A stretch of 23,935 bases of DNA, from positions 1-23,935 of the forward strand of contig DATMLO010000089.1 in NCBI GenBank assembly GCA_035570495.1, given 5' to 3'. The stretch comes from DATARH01 sp035570495 (GTDB lineage: Bacteria; Pseudomonadota; Alphaproteobacteria; ATCC43930; CGMCC-115725). A model generated the notes under the pieces. That model searched no databases. It saw only the letters and a list, made by a program, of their open reading frames with translations, and was not told where the DNA came from. A program made the position numbers and the translations under genes. Shown piece by piece: positions 7,877 to 14,163 of this stretch (position 1 is the stretch's first letter; each line of letters opens with the position of its first letter).

Positions 7877-8388
7877 TGGATCCAGATCGCAGTTTCGGTT
7901 TTCTCGCGCATGACGTGGCGCGGCTCTATGGCCGCCGCTTCGACCGCAACGGCCGCCGCCTGGGGTTGACCCGCGCGCAGTGCCGCACACTCGGCTATCT
8001 CGCCCGCAACGAGGGCATCAACCAGGCCGGCCTCGCCGACCTCCTGGAAATCCGGCCGATGACGCTGGTGCGCCAGATCGACCGCATGCAGGAGGCGGGC
8101 TGGATCGAGCGGCGTCCCGACCCGACCGATCGCCGCGCCCGCCGCCTGTTTTTGACCGACAAGGCACGCCCCGTGCTGGGCCGCATCTGGGATGTCGCGA
8201 CCGAAACGCAGGACCAGGTGCTGGCAGCACTGTCGCCCGATGAAGCCGATCAGCTGATCGATCTGATGCGCCGCGTGCACGGCGCCATGACCGATCGCGG
8301 TCATGCGCGACCGCTGCACGCGACGATCCGGCCGCTGATGCCGAAATCGGCGGCGATCGCCACGCCGGTGAGCGAGCACACGCGATGA
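7876..8388 (+). CDS. MarR family transcriptional regulator
   Basis: 170 residues. A winged helix-turn-helix occupies about residues 33-95: the recognition region is LEIRPMTLVRQIDRM and the wing RRPDPTDRRARRLFLTD is the classic MarR DxRxxxLxLT hairpin. Flanking N- and C-terminal helices form the dimer interface. I take GTG 7876 as the start because the MarR N-terminal helix begins there and ggggt lies seven bases upstream. The last codons overlap the adaptor gene as ATGA, giving a marR-emrA-oprM type operon. MarR proteins of this arrangement usually repress their own efflux operon and release DNA on binding phenolic ligands, which fits a phenolic product from the upstream PKS. Confidence 0.92.
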   Translation: MDPDRSFGFLAHDVARLYGRRFDRNGRRLGLTRAQCRTLGYLARNEGINQAGLADLLEIRPMTLVRQIDRMQEAGWIERRPDPTDRRARRLFLTDKARPVLGRIWDVATETQDQVLAALSPDEADQLIDLMRRVHGAMTDRGHARPLHATIRPLMPKSAAIATPVSEHTR

Positions 8389-9551
8389 CGACATCGACCG
8401 AGGGGGAGTCGCCCGCGCCATTGCTGCGCCGGGTCTTCGGCGAGCGGCACGGCCGCATCGGCACGCCGACGCGGCCGTTGCGGCAGCGCCTGCGCATGCC
8501 GTTGATGGTGGCCGGCCCGGCCATCGTCGCGATTGGTGCGCTGTGGTGGTACGTGACCAGCGGCCGATACGTCGAGACCGACGACGCCTATGTCCAGGCC
8601 GCGCGGACCGTCATAAGCGCGGACGTGTCGGGCCGGATCATGACCATCGAGGTCAAGGACAATCAGCGCGTCACCAAGGGCCAGATACTCTACCGCATCG
8701 ACCCGGCGTATCTGCAGGCCGCGCTCAACGACGCCAAGGCGCAGCTCGGCATCGCCAAATTGCAGGTTGAGGCGCTGAAGGCGACCTATCAGCAGAAGCT
8801 CGCCGAGAACAAGTCAGCGCAGGAAACGCTCGATTACAGTCAGCGTGAATACGACCGCCAGAAAAAGCTCCTTGGCTCCGGCGTGTCGTCGCAATCGCAA
8901 TTCGATCAGGCGTCGAACGCGCTCGAAGTCGCCCGCCAGCGTGTCGCCTCGACCCAGCAGGACATCGAGAACACGCTCGCCCAATTGGGCGGCAACCCGG
9001 ACGTTCCGGCCAACGACCACCCGATGGTGCAGCGCGCCCAGGCGATCGTCGACCAGAAGCAGATCGACGTCGACGACACGGTGGTCCGCGCACCGGAGAA
9101 CGGCACTGTCACCAAGGTCGAGCAGTTGCAGATCGGCGACTACATGACCTCGGCGACGCCGGTCTTCTCACTGATGTCGGACCGGCTGTGGGTCGAGGCC
9201 AATTTCAAGGAAACCGAGCTGACGAACATGCGGCCCGGCCAGGAGGCGACGGTCGAGATCGATACCTATCCGGACGTCGAATTTCACGCAAAAGTCGAAA
9301 GCCTCAGTCCCGGAACGGGTCTCACCTTCTCGCTGCTGCCGCCGGAAAACGCGACCGGCAACTGGGTCAAAGTGGTGCAACGCCTGCCGGTGCGCCTCGT
9401 GCTCGAGAATGTCGGCGGAGACACGCCGCTGCACGCCGGGCTCAGCGCGACGGTCAATGTCGACACGCAATATCGCCGGCCCTGGCTCGTGTGGCTGCAA
9501 CGCGGTTATGATCGCTTCTTCGGAACGGCGCGAGCGGCTGAGACAAAATAA
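8385..9551 (+). CDS. emrA: EmrA/HlyD-family periplasmic adaptor (membrane fusion protein)
   Basis: 388 residues: a short cytoplasmic tail, one membrane anchor (about 38-58, MVAGPAIVAIGALWWYV), and the DDAYV motif typical of EmrA at 66-70. A biotinyl/lipoyl-like half (about 77-110) is followed by a long alpha-hairpin coiled coil (about 110-205), a second lipoyl half, and the beta-barrel. The late segment SPGTGLTFSLLPPENATG then NWVKVVQRLPV is diagnostic for EmrA/VceA-type adaptors that serve DHA2-family MFS pumps. It bridges an inner-membrane pump to an outer-membrane channel. It overlaps the MarR gene by ATGA and abuts the NodT-type channel gene as TAATG. No EmrB-type pump gene lies in the operon, so the partner must be elsewhere. 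The symbol denotes the family. Confidence 0.9.
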   Translation: MTTSTEGESPAPLLRRVFGERHGRIGTPTRPLRQRLRMPLMVAGPAIVAIGALWWYVTSGRYVETDDAYVQAARTVISADVSGRIMTIEVKDNQRVTKGQILYRIDPAYLQAALNDAKAQLGIAKLQVEALKATYQQKLAENKSAQETLDYSQREYDRQKKLLGSGVSSQSQFDQASNALEVARQRVASTQQDIENTLAQLGGNPDVPANDHPMVQRAQAIVDQKQIDVDDTVVRAPENGTVTKVEQLQIGDYMTSATPVFSLMSDRLWVEANFKETELTNMRPGQEATVEIDTYPDVEFHAKVESLSPGTGLTFSLLPPENATGNWVKVVQRLPVRLVLENVGGDTPLHAGLSATVNVDTQYRRPWLVWLQRGYDRFFGTARAAETK

Positions 9552-11143
9552 TGCCGATCAGGGGGGGAACGGCGGGCGCGCTAGCGGCGCTCGCGGGGGT
9601 CGTGTTGCTGCTTGCCGCATGCAAGCAAGGACCGAATTTCTTCTCACCAGCGGCCCCTGAAGAAAAAACCTACACCACACCGGACGACCTGGTGCCGCCG
9701 TCCGATGCGCCGGGTATCAAGACCAAGGCGGCGCAACGCATCGCGATAGGCGCCAAGGTCAAAGACGATTGGTGGACACTGTTCCACTCGTATCAGCTCG
9801 ACGGCGTCATCCGCGACGCGCTCGCCGGCAGCCCGACCATCCAGCAAGCCACCGCGACACTCGCCCAGGGACGTGAGCTGACCGTTGCCGCCGTGGGCGG
9901 GTTGCTGCCGCAGGTCGATCTCGCCGCGCAGGGCGGCGGGCAGGCGGTGAACGTGCAGATCAGCGGCGTCAACCGTCCGCCGGTTTCGGTTCCCATCCTC
10001 GGCGTCGGACCGACGGTCAGCTATGCGGTCGATGTGTTCGGCGCGCTGCAGCGCACCGTCGAGGCGCAATCGGCGCAAGCCGATGTTAGCGACTATCAGC
10101 TCGCAGCGACCTATCTCGCGCTGGGTGGCAACATAACCAACCAGGCGATCACCATTGCCGGGCTGCGCGCGCAGATCAAAACCGTCAACCAAATCCTCGC
10201 CGACGACCAGCGCAACCTCGACCTCGTCAAAACCGCACAGGCCGGCGGCACCGCGACGATGGTCGACGTCACAACCGCGCAGACCCAGCTCGCCAATGAC
10301 CGCACTCTACTGCCGCCGTTACGGCAGCAGCTGAGCGTCGCGCGCGACGCGCTCGCGGTCTATGTCGGCAAGACGCCGGCCGATTGGTCGCCGCCCGATT
10401 TCGACCTCGACGGGCTGACCCTGCCGAAGGTGGTTCCGGTGAGCCTGCCGTCGGATTTGGTGCGGCAGCGCCCGGACATTCTCGCCGCCGAGGCGCAGCT
10501 ACATGTCTCCGCCGCACAGGTGGGCGTGGCCACCGCCAACCTCTATCCGAAATTCACGCTGACCGCGGGCTTTGCACAGACCGCCACCGATGTCAGCAAT
10601 TTCACCGGTGCTTTTTCCGCCTGGAGCGCTTTCGGCAACATGGCGGCGCCGATCTTTCATGGCGGTACGCTGAGCGCCCAGCAACGCGCCGCGAAAGATG
10701 CGCTCGACGCTTCATGGGCGGCCTATCGCGGCACGGTGATCGCGGCCTTTGGCCAGGTCGCCGACCAGCTGCAGGCGCTCGCGCATGACGACGAGGCCGT
10801 GAAGACCCAGCAAGCCGCGGTCGCCTCGGCCGACCAGGCGCTAAAGCTCGCGCGGCTCAGCTATCAGGCCGGGAACTCGACCCTGCTCCAGCTGCTCGAC
10901 CCCGAGAGGCAGCGCCAGCAGGCGGTGCTCGGCCTCGTCCGCGCGCAGACCCAGCGGCTCGCCGATACGTCGCAGCTCCTGGTCGCGCTCGGCAGCGGCT
11001 GGTGGAACACGCCGCCCTCCGCGCCCGGGCCGGAACCCGACCCGCACGCGCTGGTGCCAGGATCGCCGACTTCGACGCCCAAGCTGCCGGCCACGCAGGC
11101 GCCGGACGACGGCCCGTTCTGGGTGAAGTGGTTCAAAAGCTGA
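9551..11143 (+). CDS. NodT-family efflux RND/MFS outer-membrane lipoprotein (TolC/OprM-like)
   Basis: 530 residues. The signal peptide ends in the lipobox LAAC with Cys24 as the acylated residue. Two tandem OEP repeats follow, each with long helices and beta strands (first about 75-270, second about 290-475). Characteristic segments are KDDWWTLF near the N-terminus, VPVSLPSDLVRQRPDI at the start of the second repeat, and YQAGNSTLLQLLD in the second half. The trimer would form a channel through the outer membrane for the EmrA-type adaptor encoded just upstream (one-base overlap TAATG). The Pro-rich tail (about 490-530) is longer than in many relatives. It completes two of the three parts of a tripartite exporter. 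Confidence 0.93.
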   Translation: MPIRGGTAGALAALAGVVLLLAACKQGPNFFSPAAPEEKTYTTPDDLVPPSDAPGIKTKAAQRIAIGAKVKDDWWTLFHSYQLDGVIRDALAGSPTIQQATATLAQGRELTVAAVGGLLPQVDLAAQGGGQAVNVQISGVNRPPVSVPILGVGPTVSYAVDVFGALQRTVEAQSAQADVSDYQLAATYLALGGNITNQAITIAGLRAQIKTVNQILADDQRNLDLVKTAQAGGTATMVDVTTAQTQLANDRTLLPPLRQQLSVARDALAVYVGKTPADWSPPDFDLDGLTLPKVVPVSLPSDLVRQRPDILAAEAQLHVSAAQVGVATANLYPKFTLTAGFAQTATDVSNFTGAFSAWSAFGNMAAPIFHGGTLSAQQRAAKDALDASWAAYRGTVIAAFGQVADQLQALAHDDEAVKTQQAAVASADQALKLARLSYQAGNSTLLQLLDPERQRQQAVLGLVRAQTQRLADTSQLLVALGSGWWNTPPSAPGPEPDPHALVPGSPTSTPKLPATQAPDDGPFWVKWFKS

Positions 11144-11152
11144 CGCGCTTGC

Positions 11153-11171
11153 CGGGTTCGCGCTAAACCCG
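11153..11171 (+). terminator. weak hairpin between the efflux and tungstate genes
   Basis: 6-bp stem cgggtt / aacccg with a 7-base loop in the 32-base gap, with no T-tract. It probably attenuates at most; read-through into the transporter genes seems likely. Confidence 0.25.
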
Positions 11172-11175
11172 AGCC

Positions 11176-11853
11176 GTGAATGATTTCATTTCGCTCTCCG
11201 ATGCGCTAGCAAGCCGCGAGTTCTGGCGGATCGTTGGGCTGTCGCTGTCGGTGAGTCTGTCGGCGAGCGGTGCGGCGGCGGTTCTCGGTCTGCCGCTGGG
11301 CACGGCGTTGGCGATCTGGCGGTTTCCCGGCCGCGATGCGATCGTCGTCGTCGCCAACGCGCTCTTGGGTCTGCCGCCGGTCGTCGTCGGGCTTGCGCTG
11401 TACCTGCTGTTGTCGCATTCCGGGCCGCTCGGCAGGCTCAACCTGTTGTTCACACCGGCCGCGATGATGATCGCCCAGGCGACGCTGGCCTTGCCGATCG
11501 TCATCGCCCTAGCGCACCGCGCGGCGCAGAGCTGCTGGGCCGCGTATGGCGACGCGCTGATGGATCTGGGCGCCAGCAAGCCGCGCGCCGTGCCAGTGAT
11601 TATCGCGATGGCCCGCGCGCCAATGCTAACCGCAGCGCTTGCCGGGTTTGGCCGCACCGTCTCCGAGGTCGGCGCGATCATCATCGTCGGCGGCAACATC
11701 GCGGGCTACACGCGCACGATGACGACCGCCATCGTGCTCGAAACCGGCATGGGCAATTTGACGCTGGCGCTGGGTTTGGGATTGGTGCTGATCGGGCTGA
11801 CAACGATGATCTGCGCCGGCGCCTTCGTTCTCGCCGGGCGCTCCAACGAATAA
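11176..11853 (+). CDS. tupB: tungstate ABC transporter permease (TupB-like)
   Basis: 225-residue integral membrane protein with about five to six hydrophobic segments. The permease-to-ATPase coupling loop lies around DLGASKPRAVPVIIAMARAP, followed by a conserved stretch GRTVSEVGAIIIVGGNI that is typical of TupB/ModB-like permeases. The GTG start at 11176 gives the family N-terminus (REFWRIVGLSLSVSLSA). It precedes the binding-protein gene by 15 bases that include AAGGAAA, so the two form one unit. The gene order is permease first. The ATPase TupC expected with it is absent from the whole window; the permease may borrow an ATPase encoded elsewhere. Confidence 0.87.
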   Translation: MNDFISLSDALASREFWRIVGLSLSVSLSASGAAAVLGLPLGTALAIWRFPGRDAIVVVANALLGLPPVVVGLALYLLLSHSGPLGRLNLLFTPAAMMIAQATLALPIVIALAHRAAQSCWAAYGDALMDLGASKPRAVPVIIAMARAPMLTAALAGFGRTVSEVGAIIIVGGNIAGYTRTMTTAIVLETGMGNLTLALGLGLVLIGLTTMICAGAFVLAGRSNE

Positions 11854-11868
11854 AGGAAACGTTCGAAC

Positions 11869-12594
11869 ATGCGCAGACTGTGGCTCGGCCTCGTGGCTGT
11901 ACTTGCCTGCTGCCCGCTCGCCAATGCCGCCGACGACACGCCCGCGACCGCCGCAGGCAAGACCATTATGCTCGCCTCGACCACTTCGGTGGACAATTCC
12001 GGGCTGCTCGGGGCGATACTGCCGCAATTCACCAAGGAGACGGGGATCACGGTGCATGTGCTCGCGCTCGGCACCGGACAGGCGCTCGACACCGCGCGCC
12101 GTGGCGACGCCGATATCGTGCTGGTGCACGACCCCGAAGCGGAACAGAAATTCCTCGACGAAAACGACGGCATCAATCGCAAGCAGATCGCCTGGAACGA
12201 TTTCATCATCGTCGGGCCAAAAGACGACCCGGCGCATATCGAGGGCGGCCACGACGCGAAAGCCGCATTTACCAGCATCGCCAAAAGCCAGGCGCCGTTT
12301 GTCTCGCGCGGCGATAAAAGCGGCACCAACGCGCTGGAAATGCGGCTGTGGAGGGCTGCGCAAATCTATCCGCAAAGCGGAAGCGGCACCTGGTATCGCG
12401 ATATCGGCGGCGGCATGGGGGCCGCGCTCAACGCCGCGACGGCGATGCCGGCCTATACGCTGTCCGACCGCGGTACCTGGATCAGCTTTAAGAATAAGGG
12501 GCCGCTACGGATTGTGGTCGAGGGCGATCCCGCGCTGCTCAACCGCTACGACGTGATCGAGCTGAACCCGAAAACCACCCGAGCGCCAAAGTGA
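11869..12594 (+). CDS. tupA: tungstate ABC transporter substrate-binding protein (TupA-like), frameshifted near its C-terminus
   Basis: 241 residues as read. A signal peptide (MRRLWLGLVAVLACCPLANA) is followed by ASTTSVDNSGLL, the STTS oxyanion-binding motif of TupA-type proteins, then GTGQALDTARRGDADIVLVH, SRGDKSGTN and YTLSDRGTW, all in the family order. The protein binds tungstate or molybdate in the periplasm and hands it to the permease. The frame ends at TGA 12592-12594 after NPKTTRAPK, about 40 residues short of the family length. The missing C-terminus is present immediately downstream in another frame (12591-12710). A single extra A in the run at 12588-12590 would restore one reading frame. 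Whether this is a true mutation or a sequence error cannot be decided here. Confidence 0.88.
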   Translation: MRRLWLGLVAVLACCPLANAADDTPATAAGKTIMLASTTSVDNSGLLGAILPQFTKETGITVHVLALGTGQALDTARRGDADIVLVHDPEAEQKFLDENDGINRKQIAWNDFIIVGPKDDPAHIEGGHDAKAAFTSIAKSQAPFVSRGDKSGTNALEMRLWRAAQIYPQSGSGTWYRDIGGGMGAALNAATAMPAYTLSDRGTWISFKNKGPLRIVVEGDPALLNRYDVIELNPKTTRAPK

Positions 12595-12710
12595 CGCTGG
12601 CGCACGAACTCTGGACGTGGCTCAGTACCGAGCCAGGGCAGACAGCTATCGGCGCTTATCGACTTGACGGGGAGGAGCTGTTCCACCCCTCCGCCACCAA
12701 CCCGAAGTGA
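12591..12710 (+). pseudogene. displaced C-terminus of TupA
   Basis: Thirty-nine codons from GTG 12591 read VTLAHELWTWLSTEPGQTA, then IGAYRLDGEELFHPSA and a short tail to TGA 12708-12710. The pattern of a DWL-like helix, SPEGQ-like loop, AI-x-x-Y, and DGxxLF-P is the normal end of TupA-type binding proteins (last helix and C-terminal strand). It has no start signals of its own and is best read as the tail of the gene ending at 12594, shifted by one base. Confidence 0.8.
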
Positions 12711-12713
12711 GGT

Positions 12714-12914
12714 CTACCAGCGGTGCCAATAGCCCCCGTGATGCCAGTAGGGGTGCCAACCCCAGCCCCACGGATGGCCATAATAGGCATGCCAATAGGG
12801 GCCCGGGCCGCAGCGCCAGCCCCAATAGGTCCACCAACAGGCCGCATCGGCGGGATGCACCGTAAATGCGCCCACCAGTACGATCGCGGCGAGGGTGCAG
12901 AGCAGCAGTTTCAT
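12714..12914 (-). CDS. Trp/His-rich secreted miniprotein, paralog A
   Basis: 66 residues: a 24-residue signal peptide ending HPADA, then a 42-residue mature chain with 11 Trp and 6 His. The mature chain opens ACWWTYWGWRC, i.e. the C-x8-C motif CWxTxWGxxC shared with the neighbour at 13083, and ends in a repeat-like run HPWGWGWHPYWHHGGYWHRW. I chose ATG 12914 because AAAGG lies seven bases before it and it gives a clean signal peptide; the frame is open to 12941. Function is unknown. The exported, disulphide-capable, imidazole/indole-rich chain could bind metal, haem or membranes, which is inference only. It ends three bases from the displaced TupA tail on the other strand. Confidence 0.8.
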   Translation of the reverse strand: MKLLLCTLAAIVLVGAFTVHPADAACWWTYWGWRCGPGPYWHAYYGHPWGWGWHPYWHHGGYWHRW

Positions 12915-12954
12915 GGGGGCACCTTTCGGTTTCCAGTTCACTGATGCTTTAAAA

Positions 12955-12981
12955 TACGCACCGGGATCGTTTTATAGTTCC
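12955..12981 (-). promoter_or_regulatory. EcfG-like promoter of paralog A (imperfect)
   Basis: On the minus strand: GGAAC (12981-12977), 18-base spacer, CGTA (12958-12955). It deviates from GGAAC-N16-17-CGTT by one base in the -10 and one in the spacer. It is placed 41 bases above the ATG at 12914, almost the same distance as the perfect site of paralog B. Confidence 0.45.
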
Positions 12982-13024
12982 CGCGCTCAAAAATTTTTTG
13001 CGTTCCGCGAAAAGCCGCAAACAA

Positions 13025-13057
13025 AGACAGCGGCGTAGAATACCCACGCCGCCGTCT
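13025..13057 (-). terminator. Rho-independent terminator of paralog B
   Basis: On the minus strand a 12-bp stem with one mismatch (agacggcggcgt / acgccgctgtct) and a 9-base loop, followed by TTTGTTTGC. It starts 25 bases after the stop of the 13083 gene and separates it from paralog A. Confidence 0.8.
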
Positions 13058-13082
13058 CATCAGGTTCGTTTTGAGCTAGCGA

Positions 13083-13244
13083 CTACCAGTCGTGGTGCCA
13101 GTGACCCCAATGGTGCCAGCCACCGCCCCACGGATGCGAGCAGTGCATGCCCCACGGGGTCGGCCAGCAGGCGGCCTGCGCCGGCACCGCCGTCGCTGCG
13201 CCAAGCAGCATGACAACCGCGAGGGCGCTAAGGATCGTTTTCAT
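13083..13244 (-). CDS. Trp/His-rich secreted miniprotein, paralog B
   Basis: 53 residues: a 24-residue signal peptide ending VPAQA and a 29-residue mature chain with 7 Trp and 7 His. The chain begins ACWPTPWGMHC, the same CWxTxWGxxC motif at the same place as paralog A, and ends HPWGGGWHHWGHWHHDW. ATG 13244 has AAAGG seven bases upstream, the same arrangement as paralog A; the frame is open to 13268. It has a perfect EcfG promoter and its own terminator, so it is a complete monocistronic stress gene. No maturation enzyme or transporter gene adjoins it. I do not recognise the family; it has no GCG-CRPN motif. Confidence 0.8.
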   Translation of the reverse strand: MKTILSALAVVMLLGAATAVPAQAACWPTPWGMHCSHPWGGGWHHWGHWHHDW

Positions 13245-13283
13245 GGCTTCACCTTTTCTTGTTGCCAAAAGTGATGCCAGGCA

Positions 13284-13309
13284 AACGCACTATCACCGTT
13301 TCCTGTTCC
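13284..13309 (-). promoter_or_regulatory. EcfG-type general-stress promoter of paralog B
   Basis: On the minus strand: GGAAC (13309-13305), 17-base spacer, CGTT (13287-13284), an exact match to the EcfG consensus. The -10 lies 40 bases above ATG 13244. Confidence 0.78.
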
Positions 13310-13336
13310 CCAAAACCTATCAAGGCCAGACGGAAG

Positions 13337-13351
13337 CGGGACAGCGTCCCG
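13337..13351 (-). terminator. small hairpin after the MaoC-like gene
   Basis: 6-bp perfect stem cgggac / gtcccg with a 3-base loop, 7 bases after the stop of the minus-strand gene ending at 13359. No clear T-tract, so a weak candidate. Confidence 0.3.
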
Positions 13352-13358
13352 ATTACCG

Positions 13359-14156
13359 TTACGCGGCGGCGAGCTGGCGCGGACGATAGATCGAGATATG
13401 GCCTGTACGGACGATCGGGGTCTTGTTATTGGCCACGATCAGCGCGTCGAGATCGACGAACAGATGTCCTTTATGCTCGTAATTGTTGACTACGCGCGCC
13501 CGCACGGTCAGGGAGTCGCCGAGCCGGGCCGCGGCGAAATGTTGAATCTTGCTGCCGACATGCATCCAGGGGCCCAGCGTCACATTGCGATTGAGCGCGA
13601 AATTGCCGATATGCGGCACCAGCACGGGGTGGAGCAGCCCTTCCTTTTCGTAGAGGGGCGACGTCTCGCCCACCTCACTGACGTATTGCGTGATCAGCTC
13701 CGATGTCACCGGCAGCGGGTCCATGCCGAGCCAGGTGTCGACAGCAAGCGAGTCCTCATCCGCCGGCGGGCGGCTCGAGCTTTGCGGCACATCGCGAAAC
13801 TCGGCGAGGGCTGGCGGAGACGGCGCCGCATTTGGCAATGACGCGGTGCCGGTCGCGCAGACAACGCCGCGGCATTCGAGGCTGATATCGAGCGCACCGT
13901 CGCGTTCAGTTGCGGTGACCGAGACGTAGTCGCCGTCGTAGACCGGCTTTGAGAAGCGGCACTCCGCGCTTCCGCGTTCGAGCCAATCCTGTCCCCAGCG
14001 CTCCAGCGGCAGATGCGTCATATAGGCATAGACGATCGCGCCGGGCACGAGGCCGCCGCCGAACCCGAATTTCTTGGCGACCTCATCGTCATGGATCTTG
14101 TTTTCGGAGGCTTTGGCCGTATTGAAGGCCCGCACCGAATAGCTGAGCGCGCTCAT
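13359..14156 (-). CDS. MaoC-like hot-dog-fold hydratase/dehydratase
   Basis: 265 residues. The N-terminal half has the segment NKIHDDEVAKKFGFGGGLVP then GAIVYAYMTHL, which is the MaoC hydratase-2 motif region with its substrate-tunnel helix. The C-terminal half contains hot-dog-like strands (RLGDSLTVRARVVNNYEHKG, LFVDLDALIVANN), suggesting a double hot-dog domain. Such proteins hydrate or dehydrate acyl-CoA thioesters in beta-oxidation-like pathways. The frame is open to 14213, but ATG 14156 has GAGG upstream and begins at the conserved region. It follows the dehydrogenase gene by 7 bases and is clearly in operon with it, so the pair may catalyse consecutive steps of one acid-degradation route. 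Confidence 0.8.
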   Translation of the reverse strand: MSALSYSVRAFNTAKASENKIHDDEVAKKFGFGGGLVPGAIVYAYMTHLPLERWGQDWLERGSAECRFSKPVYDGDYVSVTATERDGALDISLECRGVVCATGTASLPNAAPSPPALAEFRDVPQSSSRPPADEDSLAVDTWLGMDPLPVTSELITQYVSEVGETSPLYEKEGLLHPVLVPHIGNFALNRNVTLGPWMHVGSKIQHFAAARLGDSLTVRARVVNNYEHKGHLFVDLDALIVANNKTPIVRTGHISIYRPRQLAAA

Positions 14157-14163
14157 CGCTCCC

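Noticed and set aside
12591..12710. Programmed -1 frameshift as the favoured explanation of the TupA split
   Set aside because: There is no X-XXY-YYZ slippery heptamer at the junction; a one-base deletion or sequence error is simpler, so slippage is kept only as a remote option.
12714..13244. Trp/His-rich miniproteins as RiPP precursors
   Set aside because: They have standard Sec signal peptides and no maturation enzyme (MNIO/DUF692, radical SAM, YcaO) nearby.
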